This document shows, one piece after another, positions 42,172-51,175 of a stretch of 64,000 nt of DNA; the first letter of the stretch is position 1, and each line of letters starts with the position of its first letter. The position numbers and the translations under genes are program-made. This DNA is from Rhodococcus sp. X156 (GTDB lineage Bacteria > Actinomycetota > Actinomycetes > Mycobacteriales > Mycobacteriaceae), in assembly GCF_004006015.1 (NCBI RefSeq), contig NZ_CP034766.1, forward strand, positions 1,583,001-1,647,000, in the 5' to 3' direction. The notes below the pieces were generated by a model that saw only the letters and a list, made by a program, of their open reading frames with translations, was not told where the DNA came from and made no database searches.

Positions 42172-43689
42172 TCAGTCCACGTAGCGCGGTGTCCAGACGG
42201 CTCCGCTTGCCGCCACCCGGGTGCGGGTGGCGCCCACGATGAGCAGGCACTTCATGTCGATGCTCGCCGGGTCCAGCTGGGCCAGCGTGGTCACCACCAG
42301 TGACTCCTCGGCGCGCCCGACGTCGCGGCCGACCACCACCACGGTGTCCGGGCTGCGGTGCTGCAGCAACAGCTGCTGCATGTCGGCCACCTGGTGGGTG
42401 CGGGAGCGCGACGCCGGGTTGTAGATGGCCAGCACCAGGTCAGCCTCGGCGATCGCCCGCAGCCGCTGCTGCACCACCGGCCACGGCTTGAGCCGGTCGG
42501 ACAGGCTCACCACCGCGAAGTCGGCCCCCACCGGTGCTCCGGCCCGGGCGGCCACCGCCTGCACGGCGCTCACCCCCGGCAGCACCCGGACGGGCACCGT
42601 AGCGTACGCAGGATCCTCGGCGGCCTCGTAGACCGCCGCGGCCATCCCGAACACCCCGGCGTCCCCGCCGGAGACCACCGCCACCCGCTCACCGGCGCGC
42701 GCCAGGTCCAGGGCGAACCGGGCGCGATCCACCTCCACGGTGTTGCCCGAGGCGTGCCGCTGCAGCCCGGCCCGCTGCGGCACCCGGTGGACGTAGGGCG
42801 CGTAGCCGACGACGTGGTCCACTTCGGCCAGCACCGCCGCCGCCTCCGGGGTGAGCCAGCGCTCCGGTCCGGGCCCGAGCCCGACCACCACGACCTCGGC
42901 GACCACCGCAGTGTCCGGTGTGGACGGTGTTGCGGTTGCGCGCCGTCCGTGCGGGTCGGCCTGCAGCGTGTCGCCGGGCACCACGATCATGGAGAAGTAC
43001 GGGACGCTGGCGGGGTCGACGTCGGCCACCGGCAGCCAGCGCTGGGTGGGCATGGACGCCCGCTCCACGTACAGCGCGTGCTCCAGCCGCCCCGCCTGCT
43101 CCAGCGCCCGGCGCACCGCGGGGAACGTGCGGCCCAGCTTCATGATCACCGCGGCGTCGGTGTCGGCCAGCCGTCGGGCCAGCTCCGCCTCGGGCAGGGT
43201 GCCGGGCAGCACGGTGAGCACGTCGGTCTGGCGCACCAGGGGAGCGGCCACCAGGGCCGTGGCGGCGGCGAAGGCCGGTACCCCGGCCACTACCTCGGTG
43301 GGAAAGCGGTCGGCCAGGCGGTCGTGCATGTACATGAAGGAGCCGTAGAAGAACGGGTCGCCCTCGGCCAGCAGCACCACGTCGCGGCCGGCCTCCAGGT
43401 GCGCGGCCAGCCGGGCGGCGGACTCGGCGTAGAACTCCGCCATCGCCCCGGCGTACCCGCCCGGGTGGGCGGTGGCGCCGGTGGTCACCGGGTAGCGCAG
43501 CTCCTCCTCCACCACGCCGGGCGGGATGAGGTCGGCGGCGATGCGCCGGGCGTTGGACTGCTTGCCCACCCCGGCGTGGAAGGCCACCACGTCGGCGTCA
43601 CGGATGAGCCGGGCCGCCTTGAGGGTGATCAGCTCGGGGTCCCCGGGCCCGACGCCGACGCCGGCGAACCGGCCGAGGCGCGCGCTCAC
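42172..43689 (-). CDS. cobIJ: CobI-CobJ fusion: precorrin-2 C20-methyltransferase and precorrin-3B C17-methyltransferase
   Basis: A 505-residue fusion of two tetrapyrrole methylases. CobI is about 1-240 (FAGVGVGPGDPELITLKAA, LLAEGDPFFYGSFMYMHDR, VVAGVPAFAAA). CobJ is about 258-505 (VVVVGLGPGPERWLTPEAA, VVSGGDAGVFGMAAAVYE, LAIYNPASRSRTHQ). The fusion is usual in actinobacteria. CobI works just before, and CobJ just after, the CobG step. The GTG start overlaps the cobH stop (GTGA). Confidence 0.95.
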   Translation of the reverse strand: MSARLGRFAGVGVGPGDPELITLKAARLIRDADVVAFHAGVGKQSNARRIAADLIPPGVVEEELRYPVTTGATAHPGGYAGAMAEFYAESAARLAAHLEAGRDVVLLAEGDPFFYGSFMYMHDRLADRFPTEVVAGVPAFAAATALVAAPLVRQTDVLTVLPGTLPEAELARRLADTDAAVIMKLGRTFPAVRRALEQAGRLEHALYVERASMPTQRWLPVADVDPASVPYFSMIVVPGDTLQADPHGRRATATPSTPDTAVVAEVVVVGLGPGPERWLTPEAAAVLAEVDHVVGYAPYVHRVPQRAGLQRHASGNTVEVDRARFALDLARAGERVAVVSGGDAGVFGMAAAVYEAAEDPAYATVPVRVLPGVSAVQAVAARAGAPVGADFAVVSLSDRLKPWPVVQQRLRAIAEADLVLAIYNPASRSRTHQVADMQQLLLQHRSPDTVVVVGRDVGRAEESLVVTTLAQLDPASIDMKCLLIVGATRTRVAASGAVWTPRYVD

Positions 43690-44351
43690 TCCGCCTCCTG
43701 GGCCAGGGCGTTGACGGCGGCCGAGGCCATCGCCGACCCGCCCCGGCGCCCGCGGACCGTCACGTAGGGGACGTCGATGCCGTGGTCGTCGGCGAAGCGG
43801 GCCAGCGCGTCCTTGGACTCCGCGGCACCGATGAACCCCACCGGGCAGCCGATGATCACGGCCGGGCGTGGTCCGCCGTCGACGAGCAGCTCCAGCAGGT
43901 GGAACAGCGCGGTGGGGGCGTTGCCGATGGCCACCACGGCGCCGTCGAGCAGCGGTTCCCACAGCGACACCGCCGCCGCCGTGCGGGTGGTGCTCCACCG
44001 TTGGGCGAGGTCGGGCACCTGCGGGTCCGGCAGCAGGCAGTGCACCGGGTTGCCGGCCGGCAGCCGACCAGCGGTGATGCCCATGGCGACCATCCGCGCG
44101 TCGCACAGGATGGGGGCGCCCCCGGCGAGCGCGGCGCGGGCGGTGGCCACGGCGTCCGGGTGGATCACCAGGTCGTCGGTCAGGTCCACCTGCCCGCAGG
44201 CGTGGATCATCCGCACCGCCAGCTTCTCCGCCGCGGCAGGTACCTGGGTCAGGTCGGCCTCGCGGCGGATGGTGGCGAAGGAGTCGAGGTAGATCGCCGG
44301 GCCGTCGTGGACGTAGGAGTAGCGCCGGGTGGGGCGGCGGAGCTCGATCAT
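43686..44351 (-). CDS. cobH: Precorrin-8X methylmutase CobH
   Basis: A 221-residue CobH/CbiC enzyme that moves the C11 methyl group to C12 to give hydrogenobyrinic acid. It shows AIYLDSFATIRREADL near residue 19, VRMIHACGQVDLTDDL near 46 with the active-site His, and VIIGCPVGFIGAAESKDAL near 168. The ATG overlaps the cobG stop (ATGA). Confidence 0.96.
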   Translation of the reverse strand: MIELRRPTRRYSYVHDGPAIYLDSFATIRREADLTQVPAAAEKLAVRMIHACGQVDLTDDLVIHPDAVATARAALAGGAPILCDARMVAMGITAGRLPAGNPVHCLLPDPQVPDLAQRWSTTRTAAAVSLWEPLLDGAVVAIGNAPTALFHLLELLVDGGPRPAVIIGCPVGFIGAAESKDALARFADDHGIDVPYVTVRGRRGGSAMASAAVNALAQEAE

Positions 44352-45223
44352 CGGGTCACCCCCGCGACGAGCACGCCGCGCCACGGCGTGACCACCAGGT
44401 CGCCGTCACCGGCCAGCTGCACCAGCTCGGCCACCAGCGTCGGGGAGAGAACGCCGTCGGGGGCGGGCACGTGCACGCCCCCGGGCACGGGGCCGTAGCC
44501 CAGCGGTCCCGCGGTGACGTCCACCTGGGGGTGCGGCAGCGTGGTGGCGGTGAGCGGCTGTGGCAGCTCGTCCACGTGCCACGAGGCGTCGGCGCCGTGC
44601 CCGCGCACCCGGAGGAACTCGTGCGCCAGCACCACCAGGTGCTGCGGGGCGTCGGCGATGGCGACGATCGCACCCCACCGGTTGCTGCCCACCCGCAGCT
44701 GGGCGGTGCTGGCATCCAGGGCCACGAGGCCCAGGTCGGTGGGCCGGGCGGCGAGGTCACCGCGGCCGTCGTCCAGCACGAACAGGAACCGCCCGGGCAG
44801 CTCGGCCAGGTCGGGGTCCAGGCAGATCAGCTGGTCCAGCCGGGCGGCCACGGCCCGCAGGTCGGCGCGCCCACCGGCCAGGCCGGTCTGCGGCGAGACC
44901 ATCAGGTTGCGCACCCGGTCGTGCGCGCGGGAGGGCAGCAGCCCGGTGCGCTCCACCGCGGCCACCACCGCCGCCGGCAGGCGCCCGTCGGCCAGCGGCA
45001 GGCCGCGCAGCTGCAGGTTCGCCCGCCCGGTCAGGTGCAGGTCACCGTCGCCGTGGGTCTGCGCCACGGCCGAGGCGGCCTGCAGCTGGGCGGGGGAGAG
45101 GCGGCCGCCCACCAGGCGCAGCCGCACCAGGGCTCCGTCGGCGGCCGGCCACGGGCGGGTGACGCCCGGGCAGCGGTCGGCCCGGGTGCGCGAGAGCTGG
45201 GTACGGGAAGGCACAGGGGTCAC
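44348..45223 (-). CDS. cobG: Precorrin-3B synthase CobG, C-terminally truncated
   Basis: A 291-residue nitrite/sulfite reductase-like protein. The N-terminal ferredoxin-like repeat has DRCPGVTRPWPAADGALVR near residue 16 and DLHLTGRANLQLRGL near 61. The core has SRAHDRVRNLMVSPQTGLAG near 97 and GRFLFVLDDGRGDL near 143. It ends at DLVVTPWRGVLVAGVTR. Known CobGs continue for about 70-100 residues with a Cys-rich SACTGSPGCA-type segment that binds the [4Fe-4S] cluster; that part is absent and cobH begins within the stop codon. Oxygen-dependent C20 hydroxylation may therefore be lost. Behind a cobalamin riboswitch. Confidence 0.85.
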   Translation of the reverse strand: MTPVPSRTQLSRTRADRCPGVTRPWPAADGALVRLRLVGGRLSPAQLQAASAVAQTHGDGDLHLTGRANLQLRGLPLADGRLPAAVVAAVERTGLLPSRAHDRVRNLMVSPQTGLAGGRADLRAVAARLDQLICLDPDLAELPGRFLFVLDDGRGDLAARPTDLGLVALDASTAQLRVGSNRWGAIVAIADAPQHLVVLAHEFLRVRGHGADASWHVDELPQPLTATTLPHPQVDVTAGPLGYGPVPGGVHVPAPDGVLSPTLVAELVQLAGDGDLVVTPWRGVLVAGVTR

Positions 45224-45287
45224 ACGAGTCCTCAGAGGTCTGGGGCCCTTGCGCGAAGCCCGCCGATGACCTCGCGGTGGTCACCGC

Positions 45288-45440
45288 AAGGGCCAGCAGG
45301 TCTTCGGACTCGGGATCACTCGGTGCGGAACACCTTCCCGGACCTTGTGGTCCAGTGGTCGTCCCGAAGGACACGTTCCGCCCGTCACCCTCACCGCTGC
45401 GCGTCAGTCCCGGATTCTCACTGGGTTCCCTGACTCCAAC
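45288..45440 (-). promoter_or_regulatory. Cobalamin riboswitch upstream of cobG-cobH-cobIJ
   Basis: On the minus strand GGGAACCCAGTGAGAATCC leads to GACGCGCAGCGGTGAGGGTG, then variable arms, then the B12 box GAGTCCGAAGACCTGC. The downstream stretch, with GCGGTGACCACC and GGGCTTCGCGCAAGGGCC, recurs behind the btuF riboswitch. Confidence 0.92.
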
Positions 45441-45519
45441 TGCTCATGGAGCTTGACTGGCCCCGGGAGGCTACCAACACCCCTGCCGGGCGCCCGGCCA
45501 CCGGGGGCTTATGGTTCCC

Positions 45520-45645
45520 GCAGGCTCGAGGTGCCCCACGGCGAAGCTGCCACGGGGAGAATCGGGAAGCCGGTGAGAATCCGGCACAGGGCCCGCTGCG
45601 GTGACCCAGGCTCGTACCTGGGAAGTCCGAAGACCGGCCTCGCGC
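45520..45645 (+). promoter_or_regulatory. Cobalamin riboswitch upstream of cobA
   Basis: GGGAAGCCGGTGAGAATCC, then GGCACAGGGCCCGCTGCGG, then the B12 box GGAAGTCCGAAGACCGGCC. It is back to back with the cobG riboswitch (about 80 bp between cores), so the two divergent transcripts are sensed separately. Confidence 0.92.
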
Positions 45646-45706
45646 CTCGCCCGGCCGTACTTCCGCGGTCGTGGATCCGTCATGGCAGATCGAGCGGGAG
45701 CCCTAC

Positions 45707-46762
45707 ATGCCAGCGCAGCGCCCTGTCGTTGTCCCACGCCCAAATCCATTGCCACACAACGTGTTTTCCTTCGATGTGGCCGGCCGCGCCGTGCTGGTCA
45801 CCGGGGGTGACGAGCACGCCGCCCGCGACGTGGCGGCGCTGCTGGCCGCTGGTGCCGACGTCACCGTGCGCGCCGCCGAGGTGTGCGCCGCGGTGCAGGA
45901 CCTCGCCGACCGCGGGCTGATCAGCTGGCAGCCGGCGGCACCGGAGAACCCGCCGGACTACGACGTGGTGCTGCGGCCCCGACCCCGGAGCCAGCCCACC
46001 GAGGCGCGCGAGGCAGGCCGGGGCAGCGTGGTGCTGGTGGGCGGCGGGCCCGGCGACGAGTCGCTGCTGACCGTGGCCGGCCGCGACGCCGTGGCCCAGG
46101 CCGACGTGGTGGTGATGGACCGGTTGGCCCCGTGGGGTGCACTGGCCTGGGCCCGCCCGGACGCGGAGATCATCGACGTCGCCAAGATCCCCTTCGGCCG
46201 CTCCACCTCCCAGGAGGTGATCAACACGCTGCTCGTGGAGCACGCCACCGCCGGGCGACGAGTGGTGCGGCTCAAGGGCGGCGACTCGTTCGTGTTCGGC
46301 CGCGGCATGGAGGAGGTCCAGGCCTGCGCGGCCGCCGGAGTGCCCACCCGGGTGATCCCCGGCGTCACCGCCAGCATCTCCGCACCGGCGCTGGCCGGCA
46401 TCCCCGTCACCCACCGCGGCCTGTCCCAGGGCTTCACGGTGATCTCCGGGCACGTGCCGCCGGGGCACCCGCAGTCCACCCTGGACTACGGCGCCCTGGC
46501 CCGCAGCGGCACCACGCTGGTGGTGCTGATGGGGGTGCACACGCTGCCCGCCATCGTCGCCGCCCTGCTGGCCGCCGGCATGGACCCGGCCACCCCGGCC
46601 GCGGTGGTCGCCGACGGTTCCCGGCCGAGCCAGCAGGTGGTGGTGAGCACCCTCGCCGAGCTGCCCGGGGCGGTGGCCCGAGCGGGGGTGCAGGCCCCGG
46701 CGGTGGCGGTGATCGGCGACGTGGTGTCCACCCGTGCGGTGTCACCCGCCCCACCGGGCTGA
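45707..46762 (+). CDS. cobA: Uroporphyrinogen-III C-methyltransferase CobA (with partial siroheme-synthase-like N-domain)
   Basis: A 351-residue protein. The N-terminal 90 residues (FSFDVAGRAVLVTGGDEHAA) resemble the NAD-binding domain of CysG/SirC but are short. The methylase domain, about 100-345, has SVVLVGGGPGDESLLTVAGR, VVRLKGGDSFVFGRGMEE and VIPGVTASISAPALAGIPVT, as in SUMT. It commits uroporphyrinogen III to precorrin-2. The ATG at 45707 has CGGGAG upstream; an out-of-frame ATG at 45682 precedes it. The stop is 3 bp from the convergent btuD stop. Confidence 0.93.
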   Translation: MPAQRPVVVPRPNPLPHNVFSFDVAGRAVLVTGGDEHAARDVAALLAAGADVTVRAAEVCAAVQDLADRGLISWQPAAPENPPDYDVVLRPRPRSQPTEAREAGRGSVVLVGGGPGDESLLTVAGRDAVAQADVVVMDRLAPWGALAWARPDAEIIDVAKIPFGRSTSQEVINTLLVEHATAGRRVVRLKGGDSFVFGRGMEEVQACAAAGVPTRVIPGVTASISAPALAGIPVTHRGLSQGFTVISGHVPPGHPQSTLDYGALARSGTTLVVLMGVHTLPAIVAALLAAGMDPATPAAVVADGSRPSQQVVVSTLAELPGAVARAGVQAPAVAVIGDVVSTRAVSPAPPG

Positions 46763-46765
46763 GCC

Positions 46766-47533
46766 TCACCCCCCGAGGTAGCGGACGTAGGTGCCCAGCT
46801 CGTCGCTGAGCACCCGCGCCGCCACCCCGTACACGGCGGCGATGAGGTCGGCGGTGAGCACGGTGGCGGGCGGCCCGGCGGCCACCGCGCGGCCCTGGTC
46901 CAGCACCAGCACCTGGTCGCAGTAGGCCGCGGCCAGATTCAGGTCGTGCAGCGCCACCACCGTGGTCACCGCGGTGGTGCGCACCAGCGCGAGCAGGTCC
47001 AGCTGGTGGCGCACGTCGAGGTGGTTGGTGGGCTCGTCCAGCAGCAGCACCTCCGGCTGCTGGGCCAGGGCGCGGGCGATCTGCACCCGCTGGCGCTCCC
47101 CGCCGGAGAGGGTGGCGTAGCGCTGGTCGAGCCGGTCGGCCACGCCGGTGAGATCGGCGGCCCGTACCACCGCGGCGGCGTCCTCCCGGGACGGCGCCGC
47201 CCACGCCGGGCGGTGCGGCACCCGGCCCAGGCTGACCACCTCGCGCACCAGCAGGTCCTGGTCGCTGCTCACCTCCTGCTCCACCACCGCCACCTGCCGC
47301 GCCAGCCGGCGGCGGGGCAGCCGCGCGGCGTCGGTGCCGGCCACCTGCACCGCACCCTGGGTGGGGCGGCGCAGCCCGGCCAGCATGCGCAGCAGGGTGG
47401 ACTTGCCCGAGCCGTTGGGGCCGAGCAGCCCCACCGTGGCGCCCACGGCCGGGGCCAGGCTCACCCCGTCGACGATGAGCCGGCCGCGGGTCTCCCAGCT
47501 GACCTCGCGGGCCACCAGGGGCGCGGCGCTCAT
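46766..47533 (-). CDS. btuD: Corrinoid ABC transporter ATP-binding protein (BtuD-like)
   Basis: A 255-residue FecE/BtuD-type ATPase. Walker A is [15 protein letters not shown] near residue 36, the signature is [15 protein letters not shown] near 142, and Walker B is [12 protein letters not shown] near 162, with a switch His in ALHDLNLA. The ATG overlaps the permease stop. Assignment to corrinoids rather than iron-siderophore uptake rests on the riboswitch in front of the operon. Confidence 0.9.
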   Translation of the reverse strand: MSAAPLVAREVSWETRGRLIVDGVSLAPAVGATVGLLGPNGSGKSTLLRMLAGLRRPTQGAVQVAGTDAARLPRRRLARQVAVVEQEVSSDQDLLVREVVSLGRVPHRPAWAAPSREDAAAVVRAADLTGVADRLDQRYATLSGGERQRVQIARALAQQPEVLLLDEPTNHLDVRHQLDLLALVRTTAVTTVVALHDLNLAAAYCDQVLVLDQGRAVAAGPPATVLTADLIAAVYGVAARVLSDELGTYVRYLGG

Positions 47534-48558
47534 CGCCGAGACCGGTTGCGCAGCATGATCACCACGAAGGCCGGGACACCGACCAGCGCGGTGGCCACCC
47601 CCACCGGCAGCTCCTGCGGGTCGAGCACCGTGCGGGCGGCGGTGTCCACCCACACCAGGAAGATCGCCCCCATCAGCGCCGCCGCCGGCAGCAGGGCCCG
47701 GTGCCCGACGCCCACCACCGCCCGGGCCAGGTGCGGCAGCACAAGCCCGACGAAGCCGATGGCGCCGGAGGTGCTGACGATCACTGCCGTCATCAGGGCG
47801 GTGACCACCAGCAGCACCGTCCGGGTGCGGGCCACGTGCACGCCCAGCGACGCCGCGGCGTCGGTGCCGAAGGTGAACGCGTCCAGCGAGGTCGCCGCGG
47901 CCAGGCACACCGCCAGGCCGACGAGCACCACGGCGGCGCAGAGCACCACGTCGGCCCAGCTGGCGCTGGCCAGCGAGCCCAGCAGCCAGAACAGCACACC
48001 GCGGGTCTGCTCGGCGTCGGCGGCGGTGAACACGATGAACGAGGTGAGCGCGGAGAACAGCTGCGTGGCGGCGATGCCGGCCAGCACCACCCGGTCGGTG
48101 GTGCCGCCGGCGGCCGCGGCGAGCACCAGCACCAGCCCGAACGCCAGCAGCGCACCCAAGAAGGCGCCGGTGGTCAGCCCCACCGCGCCCGCGCCGGCGC
48201 CGAGCACCACCACCGACACCGCGCCGGTGGAGGCGCCGGAGGACACCCCCAGCACGAACGGGTCGGCCAGCGGGTTGCGCAGCAACGACTGCAGGATCAC
48301 CCCGCACACCGCCAGGCCGGCCCCGCACACCGCGGCCAGCACGGTGCGCGGCAGGCGCAGGTCCCAGACGATGCCCTGCTGGATGCGGCTGAGGTCAGAG
48401 GTGGCCAGGCCGGCGTGGTCGGCCACCACGCCGAGGACGTCGGCGGGGCTGAGGTCGGACGGCCCGATGGTGATGGCGACGGCGATGGAGACCACCAGCA
48501 CCACCGGGCCCGCGACCCACACCCCGTGCGCCCAGCGAGTGGCCGCACGGGTGCTCAC
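47530..48558 (-). CDS. btuC: Corrinoid ABC transporter permease (BtuC/FecCD family)
   Basis: A 342-residue, about ten-helix permease of the FecCD family. It shows [20 protein letters not shown] near residue 67, [16 protein letters not shown] near 94, and [16 protein letters not shown] near 266, which contacts the ATPase. It overlaps btuF upstream and btuD downstream by 4 bp each. Confidence 0.93.
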   Translation of the reverse strand: MSTRAATRWAHGVWVAGPVVLVVSIAVAITIGPSDLSPADVLGVVADHAGLATSDLSRIQQGIVWDLRLPRTVLAAVCGAGLAVCGVILQSLLRNPLADPFVLGVSSGASTGAVSVVVLGAGAGAVGLTTGAFLGALLAFGLVLVLAAAAGGTTDRVVLAGIAATQLFSALTSFIVFTAADAEQTRGVLFWLLGSLASASWADVVLCAAVVLVGLAVCLAAATSLDAFTFGTDAAASLGVHVARTRTVLLVVTALMTAVIVSTSGAIGFVGLVLPHLARAVVGVGHRALLPAAALMGAIFLVWVDTAARTVLDPQELPVGVATALVGVPAFVVIMLRNRSRR

Positions 48559-49583
48559 TGGTGCGGCGAGAGCTCGCGCAGACCCCGGACGACGTTCTCC
48601 ACGCCGTCGACGGTGCGCAGGGACGGGTTGAGCTCGGCCCCGGTCACCTGGATGTAGCGGCGGTGGCGCACCGCGGTCATCTCCCGGGTCACCGGGTGCG
48701 ACTCCAGGAAGGCGATCTTGGCGGCGGCGGTCTCGGCGGTCTGGCTCTTGCGGGTGAGGTCACCGAGCACCAGCACGTCGGGGTCGCGGTCGGCCGCGGT
48801 CTCCCAGTTGATCTGCGGCCACTCGGCGGTGGTGTCGGCAAAGACGTTGGTCAGGCCCAGGGTGCGGCTGATGATGCCCGGGCCGCCGCAGCACCCGGCC
48901 AGGTAGGGCGACTCCTGGTTGGCGAACCAGAACAGTGCGGAGGTGCCCGCGGTGTCCAGGCTGGCCGCTGCGGTGCTCATCCGGTCGCGCAGCTGGGTGA
49001 CCAGCGCGGCGCCGCGGTCGCGGACGTCGAAGACCGCGGCGAGGTCGGTGATCTCCTGGTAGACGGTCTCCATCTGCAGCGGGGAGCTGCGCACGCCGTC
49101 GTCGTCGCCCTGGTTGTTCTTGAGGCACTCGGCGGGGGACAGGTAGGAGGGGACGCCGAGCTTGTCCAGGGCCTCCGGCGTGGTGACGCCGCCCTCGCCC
49201 AGGGTGCTGGCGAAGGAGGCGGAGACGAAGTCGGGCTCGGCCTGCAGCAGCCGCTCGCGGGACGGAGCCTGGTCGGCCAGGCGCGGGACCGTGGCGTTGT
49301 CGGCGGCGAGGTTCTCCCGCACGGGGTCGGTCCAGGTGGCGGTGCCCACCATCCGGTCGGCCAGGCCGAGCGAGAGCAGGATCTCGGTGGAGCCCTGGTT
49401 GAGCGAGACGGCCCGCTGGGGCGCCTCGGCGATGACGACCGACCGGCCGCAGTTCTCGATGGTGACGGGGTAGGCCGAGCCGGCGGTGGCGGTGGTCTCG
49501 GCGGAGCTGGAGCACCCGGCGAGCGCGGTCGCCGCGGTGAGCGCGGCGACGAGGGCGACCAGGGGCGACAGACGTGTGGACAT
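48555..49583 (-). CDS. btuF: Corrinoid-binding lipoprotein (BtuF-like)
   Basis: A 342-residue class III substrate-binding protein. The signal peptide ends in a LAGC lipobox with Cys24 as the lipid-modified residue, followed by SSSAETT. The mature part has the two-lobed fold joined by a long helix, with EAPQRAVSLNQGSTEILLSLG near 52 and WPQINWETAADRDPDVLVLG near 255. A CCGGPG loop near 225 is unusual. The ATG at 49583 suits the AAGG site better than the ATG two codons earlier. First gene of btuFCD under a cobalamin riboswitch; cobinamide or cobalamin is the likely ligand. Confidence 0.9.
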   Translation of the reverse strand: MSTRLSPLVALVAALTAATALAGCSSSAETTATAGSAYPVTIENCGRSVVIAEAPQRAVSLNQGSTEILLSLGLADRMVGTATWTDPVRENLAADNATVPRLADQAPSRERLLQAEPDFVSASFASTLGEGGVTTPEALDKLGVPSYLSPAECLKNNQGDDDGVRSSPLQMETVYQEITDLAAVFDVRDRGAALVTQLRDRMSTAAASLDTAGTSALFWFANQESPYLAGCCGGPGIISRTLGLTNVFADTTAEWPQINWETAADRDPDVLVLGDLTRKSQTAETAAAKIAFLESHPVTREMTAVRHRRYIQVTGAELNPSLRTVDGVENVVRGLRELSPHQ

Positions 49584-49649
49584 GGGCATCCTTCAGCAGG
49601 TCTGGGCTCGTGCGCGAAGCCCGTCTACGACCAGGCGGCGGTCACCGCG

Positions 49650-49795
49650 AGGGCCAGCAGGTCTTCGGACTCGGGGTCGTCCGGGCCGGAGCGCCTTCCC
49701 AGACCCGGAGGTCCAGTGGCTTGTGTGCTCGGCCCGTCACCCACACCGCTGCGCGTCAGTCCCGGATTCACACCGGGTTCCCTGTCCCGCTCGTG
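49650..49795 (-). promoter_or_regulatory. Cobalamin riboswitch upstream of btuFCD
   Basis: On the minus strand GGGAACCCGGTGTGAATCC leads to GACGCGCAGCGGTGTGGGTG, then variable arms, then GAGTCCGAAGACCTGC. The region between it and btuF repeats the layout after the cobG riboswitch. A perfect 11-bp hairpin (CCCGCTCGTGC/GCACGAGCGGG, 49786-49812) flanks its 5' side. Confidence 0.92.
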
Positions 49796-49924
49796 CGCTC
49801 TGCACGAGCGGGGGTGGCTGGCGAGGAGGACCGTAGCAGGCTCCGGATCCGTCCGTGGGCTACCACGGACGGCTGTCGGCACCACGGTGCACCCACGAGG
49901 CACGGCTGCTGCCCACCGGGGACC

Positions 49925-51100
49925 ATGGACCGGGTGGGACTCACCGATCACGCCCGGGTCGCCACGGCTGCAGCACGCAGCTCGTTGCCCTCGCCCATCA
50001 CCTTCTTCCAGGCCGCCGTGCGTTCCCGAGGTCCGCAGCGTCAGGTCTTCCTCGACGCGGGGAAGGCCGCACTGGCCGCGGCGCTCGCGTGGCTGCTCGC
50101 CGACCAGGTGCTCGGCTCGGGGCTGCCCTGGCTGGCGCCCTACACCGCGGTGTTCATCATCGGGACCACGGTGCACCAGTCGATGCGCTCTGCCGCGAGA
50201 CAGGTCACGGTGGTGATCCTGGGGGTGCTGCTCGCGGCCGGCGTCGGCCTGGCCATCCCGTCCACGGTGGTCGCTCTCCCGGTGGCGGTGGTCCTGGGCC
50301 TGCTGATCGGCCACTGGCGTCCGCTGCACCCGGACGGCAGCTGGGTGGCGCTGATCGCCCTGCTGCTGCTCACCTACGGAACCGCGACCGAGCAGTCCGA
50401 CCTGCTCTCGCGGGTGGGCGCCGTCGCCCTCGGTGCCGTGGTGGGGGTGGCCGTCAACGCGGTGATCCTGCCGCCGATCCGGCTGGACGCGGCCCTGTCC
50501 GCCATGGCGGCCCGCGCGGACGACATCGCCGGCCTGCTGGTGGAGACCGCGGAGGGAACCGAGGACGGGGTGGACGCCGAGCGCACGACCAGCTGGCACC
50601 ACCGCGTCTGGCAGCTCGAGCACACCACCAGTGCGGAGGACGCCCTGGCCGATGGGCGGGACAGCCTGCGCAAGAACCCCCGGCGGCGCAGCGCGCGCAC
50701 CGGGGGGAGCGCAGCCCCGTACCAGGCAACCGCCACCGCCCTGGACGACCTGGTGCCCCCGCTCAGCCCCATCGTGACCGCCGTGGCGCAGCAGCAGGAG
50801 CAGCTCGGCGAGGGCCAGGCCGTGAGCGCGCTGCGCCACCACCTCGCCGAGCTGCTGGGCGCGCTCGCGGAGGCGGTGCACCTGCTCGGTCAGTACCCGG
50901 CGAGCCCCGGCGACGGTGCGAACCCCGGGGACGGACAGCACGTGCTGCAGCGGGCCACCGACCTGCACCGACAGGCCCGGCGCATGGCGGACGCGCTGCC
51001 CGGGCCCAGCGACGTCGCCGCGGTCGGCGCCCTGCTGGCGGCCGTCCAGCGCACCCTGACGACGGTGGCCACCGCGCACCGCGCCACCCAGGACGCCTGA
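49925..51100 (+). CDS. FUSC-family inner membrane protein
   Basis: A 391-residue protein. Residues 40-190 hold about six membrane helices with the FUSC/aromatic-acid-exporter pattern (DAGKAALAAALAWLLADQVL, APYTAVFIIGTTVHQSMRSA, AVGVAVNAVILPP). The remaining 200 residues are cytoplasmic and helical. It may export aromatic acids or other amphiphiles, or it may have a structural role; family functions vary. CGGGGA stands before the ATG. It is convergent with the decarboxylase-like gene. Confidence 0.8.
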   Translation: MDRVGLTDHARVATAAARSSLPSPITFFQAAVRSRGPQRQVFLDAGKAALAAALAWLLADQVLGSGLPWLAPYTAVFIIGTTVHQSMRSAARQVTVVILGVLLAAGVGLAIPSTVVALPVAVVLGLLIGHWRPLHPDGSWVALIALLLLTYGTATEQSDLLSRVGAVALGAVVGVAVNAVILPPIRLDAALSAMAARADDIAGLLVETAEGTEDGVDAERTTSWHHRVWQLEHTTSAEDALADGRDSLRKNPRRRSARTGGSAAPYQATATALDDLVPPLSPIVTAVAQQQEQLGEGQAVSALRHHLAELLGALAEAVHLLGQYPASPGDGANPGDGQHVLQRATDLHRQARRMADALPGPSDVAAVGALLAAVQRTLTTVATAHRATQDA

Positions 51101-51175
51101 CCGGGACCTGGGCAGACACCGCCATGGCAGAGTCGATTGACAAACGATAGGTCTGCACCTCGCCCGCGGACGCGG

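Noticed and set aside
45240-45660. Repeated CCGGATTCTCAC/TCACCGG blocks that might be taken for a CRISPR array or insertion-sequence ends
   Set aside because: They are the conserved cores of two divergent cobalamin riboswitches with variable arms and B12 boxes.
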